NCBI GenBank assembly: GCA_017454585.1 | Contig: JAFTCU010000219.1 | Coordinates: 1-11,901, forward strand | Direction of reading: 5' to 3' | Source of the DNA: Thermoguttaceae bacterium | GTDB taxonomy: Bacteria > Planctomycetota > Planctomycetia > Pirellulales > Thermoguttaceae | Length of the DNA: 11,901 nucleotides | Shown here: piece after piece, positions 5,446 through 11,901 of the stretch | Layout: the number at the start of each line of letters is the position of its first letter | How positions within the stretch are numbered: the first letter of the stretch is position 1 | Position numbers and translations under genes: made by a program | Notes under the pieces: generated by a model | Database searches by the model: none | Seen by the model: only the letters and a program-made list of their open reading frames with translations | Told to the model about the DNA's origin: nothing

Positions 5446-8400
5446 TCAGGCTTCTTCCTCATCGTCTCTCATGTCGTCTTTGAAGACTTTATTGGCGAGC
5501 ATGTAAAGGATCGGAGTGGCGATGAAAATCGTGGAGTACGTACCGACCACAACACCGATCGTCATCACGAACGCGAAGCCATGGATCGATTCGCCGCCGA
5601 AGATATACAGAGCCAGAGCCACGATGAACGTCGTGATGGAGGTCATGATCGTACGAGCCAACGTGCTGTTCAAGCTGCTGTTGATGATTTCCTTCGTCAA
5701 CGGCTGACCTTTTCCGCGGTTCTCACGAATACGGTCGAACACGACGATCGTATCGTTCAGCGAGTAACCGATCAATGTCAGGAAGGCCGCCAGAAGTGTC
5801 AGGCTGATCTTGAAATCGTCAATGAGCAGGAATCCAAGCGAGGAAGCCGTCCAGGTGCTCAGAACGACCAGCATCAACGCGATACCGATGTTATGAATCA
5901 AACCCGTCGTGGACGCGATACCGAAGCTCAGCTTCTTGAACCGGAACCAAATGTAAACGATGATTCCGATGAGGCTCACGATCATGGAGACCGCACCTTG
6001 CCAGCACATGTTGCTCGCGACCGCGCTTCCGACCGTACTCGCGGCCGGGAAGAGGAGTTCTTTATCGATCGATTCTTTCATTGCGCTGAAGAACTTCTGC
6101 GCGTCTTCGGCACTCATTTGGACGTGAACGAGCCAAACGTCACGATCGATCGCTTCCTCGGCAGAAACCATGACCGTTTTTTCCACGTTCGTGACTTTGA
6201 AGGGCGTATGACCAAGACCCTGCTTGTTCAACTGGTCTTCCACAAAACTCTTCATGTAGTCAAAATTATGCTTCTCAGCCGGGAATGTAACTTTCACGGA
6301 AATCATGTCGGCCGGGATGGATTCGTAATTGACTTCCGGAGCAGCTTCCAGTGTGGGTTCTGCCTGAGCCAGAAGGTTCAGGACAAGCATCTGATGCATC
6401 GGGCTCGTGAAATAAGTCGTAGCATTTTCAGCCGGGGCCGGAGCGGATTCTTCGGCCGGGGCCGGAGCGGGTTCTTCAGCCGGAGCCGGAGCGGGTTCTT
6501 CGGCCTGAGCCGGAGCGGGTTCTTCAGCCTGAGCCGGAGCGGCTTCAGCAGCCGGGGCCGGTTCAGCCGGGGTGGTTTCCAGCGGAGCAGGCACTTCCGG
6601 TGCGGGTTCAGCTACCGGAGTGAGGATTTCAAACTCGATTTGGCGCGTGGCGATTTTACCCGGGAAAGCGTTATTAAGCGCTTCTTTAAATTCCGTGATT
6701 GCACGGGTCGTTTCGTTTTCAGCGCTTTCACCTTCAACGACGTCCTGTTTGGGCATCGGTGTGATGATGTTATAACGTCTCTTCAACAACCCCTGAGCTT
6801 CGTCGGTCTTGAGCGTAACGTCCGTGACCACAACGTCAGAGAATTTTTCGTCCTGTTTGCGAAGGTCGGCACGAATGGCGTCTTCGCCTTCCTGCGCTTC
6901 GGTAAAGAGGACCTGAACGTTCATACCGCCAAGGAAGTCAATGTCGAGCAGAGAAGACGCACCTGCAACACCGTGTGTACGAGCCACCACGAGCAGGACA
7001 CACGCGATCATGCAAAGGGTACCAAACGCAAGGGTTTTTTTGCCGTAATTCATGAAAGGAATTGAAGTCTTATTAAATATGCGGCGCATACGGATTTCTT
7101 TCAGGAAGCCAAGTTTGATGGCGGCATCGAAAATTCCTCGGCCAACATAAATGATACTGAACATGGAAATCGCGATACCAACCAGAAGGATGATGGCAAA
7201 ACCACGAATTTCTTCCGTACCAATCATAAACAGAATCACACCGACCAGCGCGGTCGTAATGTTGGAGTCAATAATAGCTGTGAGAGCTTTACTGAAACCA
7301 TTGCGGACAGCAATCGCAACACCATTTCCCTGGTCGGTTTCTTCACGCATACGCTCGTAAATCAGAATGTTGGCGTCCACCACCATACCGATCGTCAGGA
7401 CCAAACCGGCAAGACCCGGAAGGGTAAACGCCGCGTTGAACAGGACCATGAAGGTAAACGTAAGCAGAACCAGCAACATCAGGGAAATCACCGCAACCAC
7501 ACCGGAGAAACGGTAGTAGTAAAGCATGATCCCCATAACGATCAAAATGGAGATGAACATTGCGTACTGCGCACGCTGGATCGTATCAGCGCCGAGCTGG
7601 GCTCCGGTCGTCATTTCGCTGATCGGTTCCGGACTCAACGTAGCCGGCAGACGGCCAGCTTTCAGGACGTCCACCAGAAGATCCACTTCCTGGCGGGTTT
7701 TGATGCCCGTAATCTGACCATTATCAGAAATGCGTGACTGAATACTCGGCGCGCTGACGATGCAGCCATCCAGAATAATACCAAGCTGACGGGTACGGCG
7801 ACCTTCCGGAGCCCCAGGGTCCTTAACCGGGCAGTTCTCACCGGTCAGATGTCCCATACGACGGGCACCGTCCGCGTTAAAGGAAAACTGCACGATCGGC
7901 TGACCGTTGTTTTCGATTCCGCTCGAAGCGTTGGAGAGGTATTTGCCTTCCACATCCCACAAGTCACCGACGACCAGGACTTCGACAGCCGGTTTCTTCG
8001 GGTCGATGATCTGACCGTTAGAGCCGCGGTTGCTCTTCACCCAACGAGTGATATAGCGAGTGGTTTTGCCCACGTCGGAAAGGTCTTTATTCACGAAGTT
8101 ATCTTCGTTTCCGACCTGAACCGGGACCCACCAGGCGTCCGGCTTGGTTTTGTCGTTGGTGAGGTAAATTTTCTCGTCTTCGCTGCCTTCGGCAAAAGTG
8201 ATCACGTCCTGATTATCAGCGTGATTGGCCGTGATGCGGAACTCAAGAGAACCGATTTTCCCGATTTTCTGTTTCAGCATATCGACCTGGGACTCATCCG
8301 TATTCGGAATGATCATTTCGATCTGGTCCTTCTTGACACCCAGCGTACGAATGGTCACGTTGGCCATACCGTCCGGGTCAATACGCTTTTTCAAAGCGGA

Positions 8401-8661
8401 AGCAAGCTCATTGGAATCGACGTTGGTCGTCTCCATGATCTGGTAGTGAAGAATCGTACCGCCTGCGAGGTCGATACCTTTTTTCACGTTTTCCCAGTTG
8501 TTGGAATAACTATGATACAGAACCAGGAGACCAAGCGCAAGTGCGAACAGGGACAAGCCAAAGCGCCAGAAATGGTTCGGCATATTCCACGAACTCGAGA
8601 GGTAGGCCGCGAGTCCAAACGGAAGCACGACCAGTACAAGGAAAATCAACAATCCGATCAT
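5446..8661 (-). CDS. secDF: Protein translocase SecD-SecF fusion
   Basis: This 1,071-residue inner-membrane protein joins SecD (about 1-520) and SecF (about 535-1071). The complex assists SecYEG by pulling exported proteins outward, driven by the ion gradient. In SecD, the canonical first helix (32-50) precedes GIDLAGGT (62-69). The periplasmic domain follows, then five helices with the conserved GMVVDANILIYERMRE (425-440), including Asp429. In SecF, helix 1 (about 542-561) is followed by DIDFLGGM (573-580), and later by IGYSLNDTIVVFDRIREN (964-981), including Asp970. Two features are unusual. A hydrophobic segment at 2-20 adds an extra N-terminal helix. The SecF periplasmic domain is expanded to about 325 residues by a Pro/Ala/Glu stretch (682-747) and a short hydrophobic segment, MLVLNLLAQA (758-767). 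The N-terminal sequence WNMPNHFWRFGL resembles planctomycete SecD proteins as I remember them. AGGA at 8669-8672, 7 nt before the ATG, supports the start. It lies 46 bp after yajC in the same operon and ends at a strong terminator. Identification is firm. Confidence 0.96.
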   Translation of the reverse strand: MIGLLIFLVLVVLPFGLAAYLSSSWNMPNHFWRFGLSLFALALGLLVLYHSYSNNWENVKKGIDLAGGTILHYQIMETTNVDSNELASALKKRIDPDGMANVTIRTLGVKKDQIEMIIPNTDESQVDMLKQKIGKIGSLEFRITANHADNQDVITFAEGSEDEKIYLTNDKTKPDAWWVPVQVGNEDNFVNKDLSDVGKTTRYITRWVKSNRGSNGQIIDPKKPAVEVLVVGDLWDVEGKYLSNASSGIENNGQPIVQFSFNADGARRMGHLTGENCPVKDPGAPEGRRTRQLGIILDGCIVSAPSIQSRISDNGQITGIKTRQEVDLLVDVLKAGRLPATLSPEPISEMTTGAQLGADTIQRAQYAMFISILIVMGIMLYYYRFSGVVAVISLMLLVLLTFTFMVLFNAAFTLPGLAGLVLTIGMVVDANILIYERMREETDQGNGVAIAVRNGFSKALTAIIDSNITTALVGVILFMIGTEEIRGFAIILLVGIAISMFSIIYVGRGIFDAAIKLGFLKEIRMRRIFNKTSIPFMNYGKKTLAFGTLCMIACVLLVVARTHGVAGASSLLDIDFLGGMNVQVLFTEAQEGEDAIRADLRKQDEKFSDVVVTDVTLKTDEAQGLLKRRYNIITPMPKQDVVEGESAENETTRAITEFKEALNNAFPGKIATRQIEFEILTPVAEPAPEVPAPLETTPAEPAPAAEAAPAQAEEPAPAQAEEPAPAPAEEPAPAPAEESAPAPAENATTYFTSPMHQMLVLNLLAQAEPTLEAAPEVNYESIPADMISVKVTFPAEKHNFDYMKSFVEDQLNKQGLGHTPFKVTNVEKTVMVSAEEAIDRDVWLVHVQMSAEDAQKFFSAMKESIDKELLFPAASTVGSAVASNMCWQGAVSMIVSLIGIIVYIWFRFKKLSFGIASTTGLIHNIGIALMLVVLSTWTASSLGFLLIDDFKISLTLLAAFLTLIGYSLNDTIVVFDRIRENRGKGQPLTKEIINSSLNSTLARTIMTSITTFIVALALYIFGGESIHGFAFVMTIGVVVGTYSTIFIATPILYMLANKVFKDDMRDDEEEA
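6425..6544 (-). repeat. Five tandem 24-bp repeats in secDF encoding a Pro/Ala/Glu linker
   Basis: Units begin at 6425, 6449, 6473, 6497 and 6521 (plus-strand coordinates). The consensus starts tcttcggccggggccgg and continues agcgggt. Each encodes eight residues of the type EEPAPAPA. Copies alternate between ccgg and ctga in the middle, so this array is more diverged than the 18-bp array in the Nramp-like gene. It lies wholly within the SecF periplasmic domain. Confidence 0.9.
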
Positions 8662-8707
8662 TCGTAAATCCTTTTTTGAAACGAACTATTTTAAATTATC
8701 AGGTTTA

Positions 8708-9067
8708 TTACTCTTTTTTATCGTCGTCCGACGATTCAACGATGGCGACGCAGCTGATTTCCAGCTTGATTTTTGTATTGTTACTTTCATCAATGCGCAG
8801 AGTCAATGTTCCATCGTCCTTATTGATTTGCGTCACTACACCGTGGATGCCTCCGGCGGTCACGACTTTGTCGTAAACCTTGATAGAATCCCACATTTGC
8901 TGACGCTGGCGACGCTCCCTCTGCTGAGGAAGGATCATGAAGAACCACATGAAAGCAAAAATAATGACCAGCCAGAGAATCAACTGAAGTAATTGGTTCT
9001 GGGATGCAGGTGCGGCCGTTGAAGACGCGTCACTGGCCTGAGCCAACAAAAGCATTGTGTTCATCAT
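8708..9067 (-). CDS. yajC: Preprotein translocase accessory subunit YajC
   Basis: A 119-residue (or 118-residue) protein with one membrane helix (about 26-46, LLQLILWLVIIFAFMWFFMIL), then PQQRERRQRQQ and a small cytoplasmic domain with VYDKVVTAGGIHGVV (64-78), the YajC hallmark. The C-terminus is acidic then basic (ESSDDDKKE). YajC binds SecDF and the holotranslocon. Its exact role is accessory. The N-terminal extension LLLAQASDASSTAAPASQN before the helix is longer than in E. coli and is Ala/Ser-rich. Two consecutive ATG codons occur at 9067 and 9064. The AGGAAG at 9070-9075 sits only 2 nt from the first but 5 nt from the second, so the second may be the real start. It is first in the operon with secDF. 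The classical upstream neighbour tgt is present but separated by 245 bp with its own terminator. Confidence 0.93.
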   Translation of the reverse strand: MMNTMLLLAQASDASSTAAPASQNQLLQLILWLVIIFAFMWFFMILPQQRERRQRQQMWDSIKVYDKVVTAGGIHGVVTQINKDDGTLTLRIDESNNTKIKLEISCVAIVESSDDDKKE

Positions 9068-9069
9068 TT

Positions 9070-9075
9070 CTTCCT
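9070..9075 (-). promoter_or_regulatory. yajC ribosome binding site, favouring the second ATG
   Basis: AGGAAG on the minus strand lies 2 nt from the ATG at 9067 and 5 nt from the adjacent in-frame ATG at 9064. Normal spacing favours the latter, which would shorten YajC by one residue. Confidence 0.5.
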
Positions 9076-9118
9076 GTGTCTTAATGGTTCAAGGAAAAAT
9101 TCGTTTATTAAATGTCAT

Positions 9119-9147
9119 ATAATAAATCGAAATGGAAAAATCATCAA
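9119..9147 (-). promoter_or_regulatory. Putative promoter of yajC-secDF
   Basis: On the minus strand TTGATG (9147-9142) and TATTAT (9124-9119) are separated by 17 bp. This leaves about 45-50 nt to the yajC start. The -10 has one mismatch and the -35 has two, so support is moderate. The terminator between tgt and yajC makes some promoter here necessary. Confidence 0.45.
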
Positions 9148-9202
9148 GGGGGACTAGGGGTTTTTTTGCGGTTTTTGTGGAAAAAATGGGAAATTTTTTC
9201 AA

Positions 9203-9321
9203 AATGAATAATAAATAACGAATAACGAATAATGAGAAGAAAGACTTTAACCTCGAATTAAAAAAATCACCAGCTTGAGCTGGAACTCATTCTCCTCATT
9301 ATTCGTTATTCATTATTCATT
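9203..9321. repeat. 30-bp inverted repeat, small MITE-like or palindromic intergenic element
   Basis: The left arm (9203-9239) and the right arm (9292-9321) are inverted copies. After removing a 7-bp tandem duplication (cgaataa) from the left arm, 28 of 30 positions match. The arms are built of gaata/ataac words and enclose 52 nt that hold a small hairpin and an A-run. The right arm supplies the last codons and the TAA stop of tgt. No coding capacity or transposase is present. Function unknown; it could be a non-autonomous mobile element or an RNA-stabilising hairpin at the tgt 3' end. Confidence 0.7.
9260..9283 (-). terminator. Probable intrinsic terminator of tgt
   Basis: On the minus strand CCAGC (9283-9279), loop TCAA, GCTGG (9274-9270), then TGA and seven T residues (9266-9260). 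The stem is short (5 bp, 6 if the loop closes further) but the T-run is good. It lies about 30 bp after the tgt stop, inside the inverted repeat, which may add pairing. Confidence 0.6.
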
Positions 9322-10428
9322 CTCTTCCGCCCACCCTTCGTAACACTCACGCTTAAACGCTTCAAACCGATTGGCCAAAATCGCTCCACGAGCCTGAGCT
9401 ATAAGTCGTTCGTAGTACGTAATATTGTGAATCGAGAGCAAAATCGGCCCCAACATCTCGCCCGCAATAAAAAGGTGACGCAAATACGCGCGGCTCCGTT
9501 TACAGGCCGGGCACGGGCAATCCTCTTCAAGTGGGCGCTCATCATCGCGGTACTTAAAATTCCTAAGCCGCACTTTACCATGTGAAGTAAAGGCCATTGC
9601 CCTGCGCCCGTTACGGGTCGGCATCACGCAGTCGAACATATCGATCCCGCGCGCAATTCCTTCCAGAATATCCCCCGGCGTGCCGACGCCCATCAGGTAG
9701 CGGGGTTTGTCCTGGGGAAGCGCCTCGACCGTGTAATCCATGGTCGCGTACATCATCTCCGGGGGTTCACCAACACTTAACCCGCCAACCGCGTAACCCT
9801 CAAAATCCATCTCAGCCAGACGCTCGACGCATTCGAGACGGAAATCCCGATTCAAGCCGCCCTGAACGATTCCGAAGAGAGACTGATCCTCACGTGTGGC
9901 AAAATCTTTGCAGCGTCTGGCCCAACGGACGGTACGGCACATCGCATCGTAAATTTTCTGGTCCGTGTTTGGAAGGCCCAGAACGTGGTCCATACACATC
10001 GCGATGTCGCTCCCCAACGCTTCCTGGATCTCGATCGAATGTTCCGGGCTGAACATCATTGCGCGGCCGTCGATGTGGGATTGGAATTTCGCGCCTTCCT
10101 CCGTGATTTTGGTTCTTTGGGCCAGCGAAAAGACCTGAAAGCCTCCGCTGTCCGTCAACATTGGACCACGCCAGCCGGTGAATTTATGAAGACCACCAAG
10201 CCGCCGGATGATTTCCTCCCCCGGACGAATGGCAAGATGGTAGGTATTGCCCAGAATGATTCGGACGCCCGTCCCTTCCAGAAGCCCCAACTCTATCCCC
10301 TTGATCGAGCCAACCGTTCCAACAGCCATAAAAATCGGCGAGGGAACATCACCGTGAGGAGTGTGCAAAATCCCTGCCCGGGCTTTGGTCGTCAGATCTG
10401 TATTCTGTAATTCAAACTTGACTTTCAT
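9313..10428 (-). CDS. tgt: tRNA-guanine transglycosylase (queuine/preQ1 tRNA-ribosyltransferase)
   Basis: This 371-residue enzyme exchanges guanine-34 in the anticodon of GUN tRNAs for a 7-deazaguanine base on the way to queuosine. The whole fold is present: [12 protein letters not shown] (91-102) with the general base Asp93, GIVQGG (186-191), [10 protein letters not shown] (212-221), [12 protein letters not shown] (264-275) with nucleophile Asp266, and the zinc site CPCPAC (Cys304, Cys306, Cys309) with His334. Length is normal for bacterial Tgt. By eye, the base-pocket motif FDEC of E. coli and Zymomonas Tgt is replaced by MDHV (146-149). Asp147 is kept, but Val149 takes the place of the usual Cys. 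Val219 matches the bacterial pocket. The ATG at 10428 has only a weak purine-rich sequence upstream. No clear promoter is visible in the 95-bp gap to the upstream gene, which ends with its own terminator, so read-through or a weak promoter is possible. No queA or other queuosine gene lies in the window. The stop codon falls within the 30-bp inverted repeat. Confidence 0.96.
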   Translation of the reverse strand: MKVKFELQNTDLTTKARAGILHTPHGDVPSPIFMAVGTVGSIKGIELGLLEGTGVRIILGNTYHLAIRPGEEIIRRLGGLHKFTGWRGPMLTDSGGFQVFSLAQRTKITEEGAKFQSHIDGRAMMFSPEHSIEIQEALGSDIAMCMDHVLGLPNTDQKIYDAMCRTVRWARRCKDFATREDQSLFGIVQGGLNRDFRLECVERLAEMDFEGYAVGGLSVGEPPEMMYATMDYTVEALPQDKPRYLMGVGTPGDILEGIARGIDMFDCVMPTRNGRRAMAFTSHGKVRLRNFKYRDDERPLEEDCPCPACKRSRAYLRHLFIAGEMLGPILLSIHNITYYERLIAQARGAILANRFEAFKRECYEGWAEENE

Positions 10429-10474
10429 CGATTCTCAGGTTTTCAGGGGCGAACGAGGTTTAATTCACTGAAGT

Positions 10475-10515
10475 AAAAAACTTTGAGGAGGGACTCTCCG
10501 GAAGAACCCCTCCTC
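10475..10515 (-). terminator. Intrinsic terminator of the TPR/alpha-CTD gene
   Basis: On the minus strand GAGGAGGG (10515-10508) pairs with CCCTCCTC (10492-10485), an 8-bp GC-rich stem with a 15-nt loop. It is followed by AAAG and six T residues (10480-10475). It begins 8 bp past the stop codon and separates this gene from tgt. Confidence 0.85.
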
Positions 10516-10523
10516 TGTGGACA

Positions 10524-11834
10524 TCACTCGCCGTGCAAATGCAGGCCGTACGTCTCGAGTTTGTCACGGACTTCCGCAAGACTCGTCACACCGAAGTTCT
10601 TGTACTGGAGCAACTCGTCGGCCGTTTTGCGAATCAAATCACCCAGCGTCGTGATCCCGCTGCGGCTCATGCACTTACGCGCACGAACAGAAAAGCCCAT
10701 CGAGGCGATCGGTTTGTTGAGCGTTTCGATGTCGATCGAGCTGTCCACTTCCGGCAGATCCTGGATCGAGGTTTTGGCGCTCGTTTGCCCCAACTGGAGA
10801 CCGCGGGACGCGAGCATCTGCTTGATTTCCTCGAGGCTCGTTTCGCCAAAGTTTTTGCTCGAAAGAAGCTCCGCTTCCGTGTAGCTGCAAAGGTCATTAA
10901 GCGTCTGGATACCCATCTGCTGCAGGCAGTTACGGGCGCGGGCCGAAAGCTCGAAGTCGGCGACCCGCGTGCGGAGGATCTGCTGCGTCGGATTGTGCGG
11001 GACGACATCTTCCTGAGTCTGGCTCGACGCCTGCGCGTCTTTGAGATACAAACGCGCACGTTCATTTTCAGGGTAAGCGTCCAAAATACGCTCGTAGCAC
11101 TGGACCGCCAAATCATTTTCACCGCGGTCCTCGTACATAATGCCGAGGTTGATCAAAGAGCCAACGTGAGACGGAAACTGTGCCGCAGCACGTTTATAAA
11201 GTTCCAGAGCGTCGTCGTCATTGCCACGGCGATCATTTTCCATCGCAAGACCAAAAAGCGCACCGGGGTGCATCGGGTCCGTATCGACCGCACGGGAGAA
11301 CCAGTTGCCGACTTCGTCACTGGTACCGCCGCTGACCATTGCGGTAATTCCACGCTGATACAGGTATTCAGCCGTTTGCTGGACCGAGCCGCTCAGCTCG
11401 TTGAGAAGGTTGAGCGCTTCCTGTACTTTACCGGCAGAACGTCGGGCTTCGACGATCCCCAGAGCGCAGTCGTCAGCGGAGTAACCAGCCGTACGGGCGA
11501 GAGTGTATTCTTTTTCGGCTTCGTCGTAGTTTTTCAAAGCGAACTGGTCTTTGGCCATATAGAAATGGGCGAGCGCTCCGCCGTCACCGTGTTGAAGAAC
11601 AGTGAGACTGCGGCGGTACTTGCCAAGCAGGTAAAGACAAACCCCCAAGCGAACCATGCCGGCCGGACTCTGTTCGTCTTCGTGAGATTCAAGCTCATTC
11701 ACCGCTTCGTGAAAAATGCGGAAATTCGCGTATTTCGAGGAAATGCAGCGGTTGATGCGTGCGATTTCCTGCGGTCCAAACGAACAGTTCAACAGAACCA
11801 TCTGTTTCAAATCGAAATCCTGTCCCAAAGCCAT
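10524..11834 (-). CDS. TPR protein with two RNA polymerase alpha-CTD-like domains
   Basis: This 436-residue soluble protein has three parts. Residues 1-60 are an N-terminal region without a clear match. Residues about 60-270 form tetratricopeptide-like helical repeats; the clearest are around 188-221 (HPGALFGLAMENDRRGNDDDALELYKRAAAQFP) and 222-256. Two helix-hairpin-helix domains like the C-terminal domain of RNA polymerase alpha lie at about 291-349 and 375-434. The first has ELSARARNCL, in which Arg299 and Asn302 align with E. coli alpha Arg265 and Asn268, the DNA minor-groove contacts. It also has NFGETSLEEIK, with Gly330, Ser333 and Glu336 aligned to Gly296, Ser299 and Glu302. The second keeps the Arg (Arg384) but has Lys387 at the Asn position. 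The polymerase-assembly domain of alpha is absent, so this is not rpoA. Proteins of this type are known from planctomycetes but, to my knowledge, have no assigned function. A DNA- or polymerase-binding regulatory scaffold is an inference. The strong AAGGAGGAG at 11843-11851 supports the start. The promoter is probably at or beyond the window edge. It is transcribed toward tgt but terminates before it. Confidence 0.85.
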   Translation of the reverse strand: MALGQDFDLKQMVLLNCSFGPQEIARINRCISSKYANFRIFHEAVNELESHEDEQSPAGMVRLGVCLYLLGKYRRSLTVLQHGDGGALAHFYMAKDQFALKNYDEAEKEYTLARTAGYSADDCALGIVEARRSAGKVQEALNLLNELSGSVQQTAEYLYQRGITAMVSGGTSDEVGNWFSRAVDTDPMHPGALFGLAMENDRRGNDDDALELYKRAAAQFPSHVGSLINLGIMYEDRGENDLAVQCYERILDAYPENERARLYLKDAQASSQTQEDVVPHNPTQQILRTRVADFELSARARNCLQQMGIQTLNDLCSYTEAELLSSKNFGETSLEEIKQMLASRGLQLGQTSAKTSIQDLPEVDSSIDIETLNKPIASMGFSVRARKCMSRSGITTLGDLIRKTADELLQYKNFGVTSLAEVRDKLETYGLHLHGE

Positions 11835-11901
11835 GCGACTTTCTCCTCCTTAACAAGTCCCTAAACTCAAAGAGGGGCCTGCTCCAACATAGAACATCCC
11901 C

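Noticed and set aside
5581..7065. Plus-strand open frame of 494 codons inside secDF
   Set aside because: It lies opposite conserved SecDF sequence and has a shadow composition. Its Ser/Arg/Gly/Phe repeats come from the 24-bp array.
10429..10474. Search for a dedicated tgt promoter in the short gap
   Set aside because: No pair of -35 and -10 boxes of acceptable quality was found between the terminator and the tgt start.
10533..11864. Plus-strand open frame of 443 codons opposite the TPR/alpha-CTD gene
   Set aside because: No domain is recognisable. The minus-strand frame has a strong ribosome site, a terminator and conserved alpha-CTD motifs.

Overview
The window is 11,901 bases of a chromosome, probably from a bacterium of the PVC superphylum and most likely a planctomycete. 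This is inferred from gene content, not from a marker gene. The clues are a one-piece SecD-SecF protein with an additional N-terminal membrane helix, a TPR protein carrying two RNA polymerase alpha-CTD-like domains, an Nramp-like transporter of a subfamily lacking the classical metal-site motifs, and a large secreted protein with autotransporter-type beta-strand repeats. Genes are fairly GC-rich and the gaps between them are strikingly AT-rich. Nothing looks like a phage, plasmid, insertion sequence with transposase, CRISPR array, rRNA or tRNA.

Layout from left to right. (1) 1-1862, minus strand: the first 620 codons of a secreted repeat-rich beta-helix protein, cut by the window edge, with a near-consensus promoter. 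(2) 2119-3723, plus strand, the only plus-strand gene: an 11-helix Nramp-superfamily transporter with an Ala/Pro/Glu tail encoded by six 18-bp tandem repeats, followed by a strong intrinsic terminator. (3) 3724-4018: a gap with two related palindromes around an AT-rich spacer. (4) 4019-5179, minus: a Na+/phosphate cotransporter with a GTG start, its own promoter and a leader of about 120 nt. (5) 5446-9067, minus: yajC followed 46 bp later by secDF, ended by a long hairpin terminator. (6) 9313-10428, minus: tgt. (7) 10524-11834, minus: the TPR/alpha-CTD protein, with its own terminator.

The order tgt-yajC-secD-secF is a classical bacterial arrangement. Here it is kept, but tgt and yajC are separated by 245 bp holding a near-perfect 30-bp inverted repeat, a terminator and a new promoter. 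YajC and SecDF act together at the SecYEG channel, where SecDF uses the proton or sodium gradient to help pull proteins across the membrane. The large secreted protein at the left edge would be an expected client. The two transporters are unrelated to secretion. However, the Nramp-like protein and SecDF both carry low-complexity Ala/Pro/Glu segments built from in-frame tandem DNA repeats and predicted to lie on the outer face of the inner membrane.

I see no clearly new multi-gene system. The best leads are the TPR/double alpha-CTD protein (a possible regulator that mimics polymerase alpha), the Nramp-like carrier with a rewritten metal site, the expanded periplasmic domain of SecF, and the small palindromic elements between genes.
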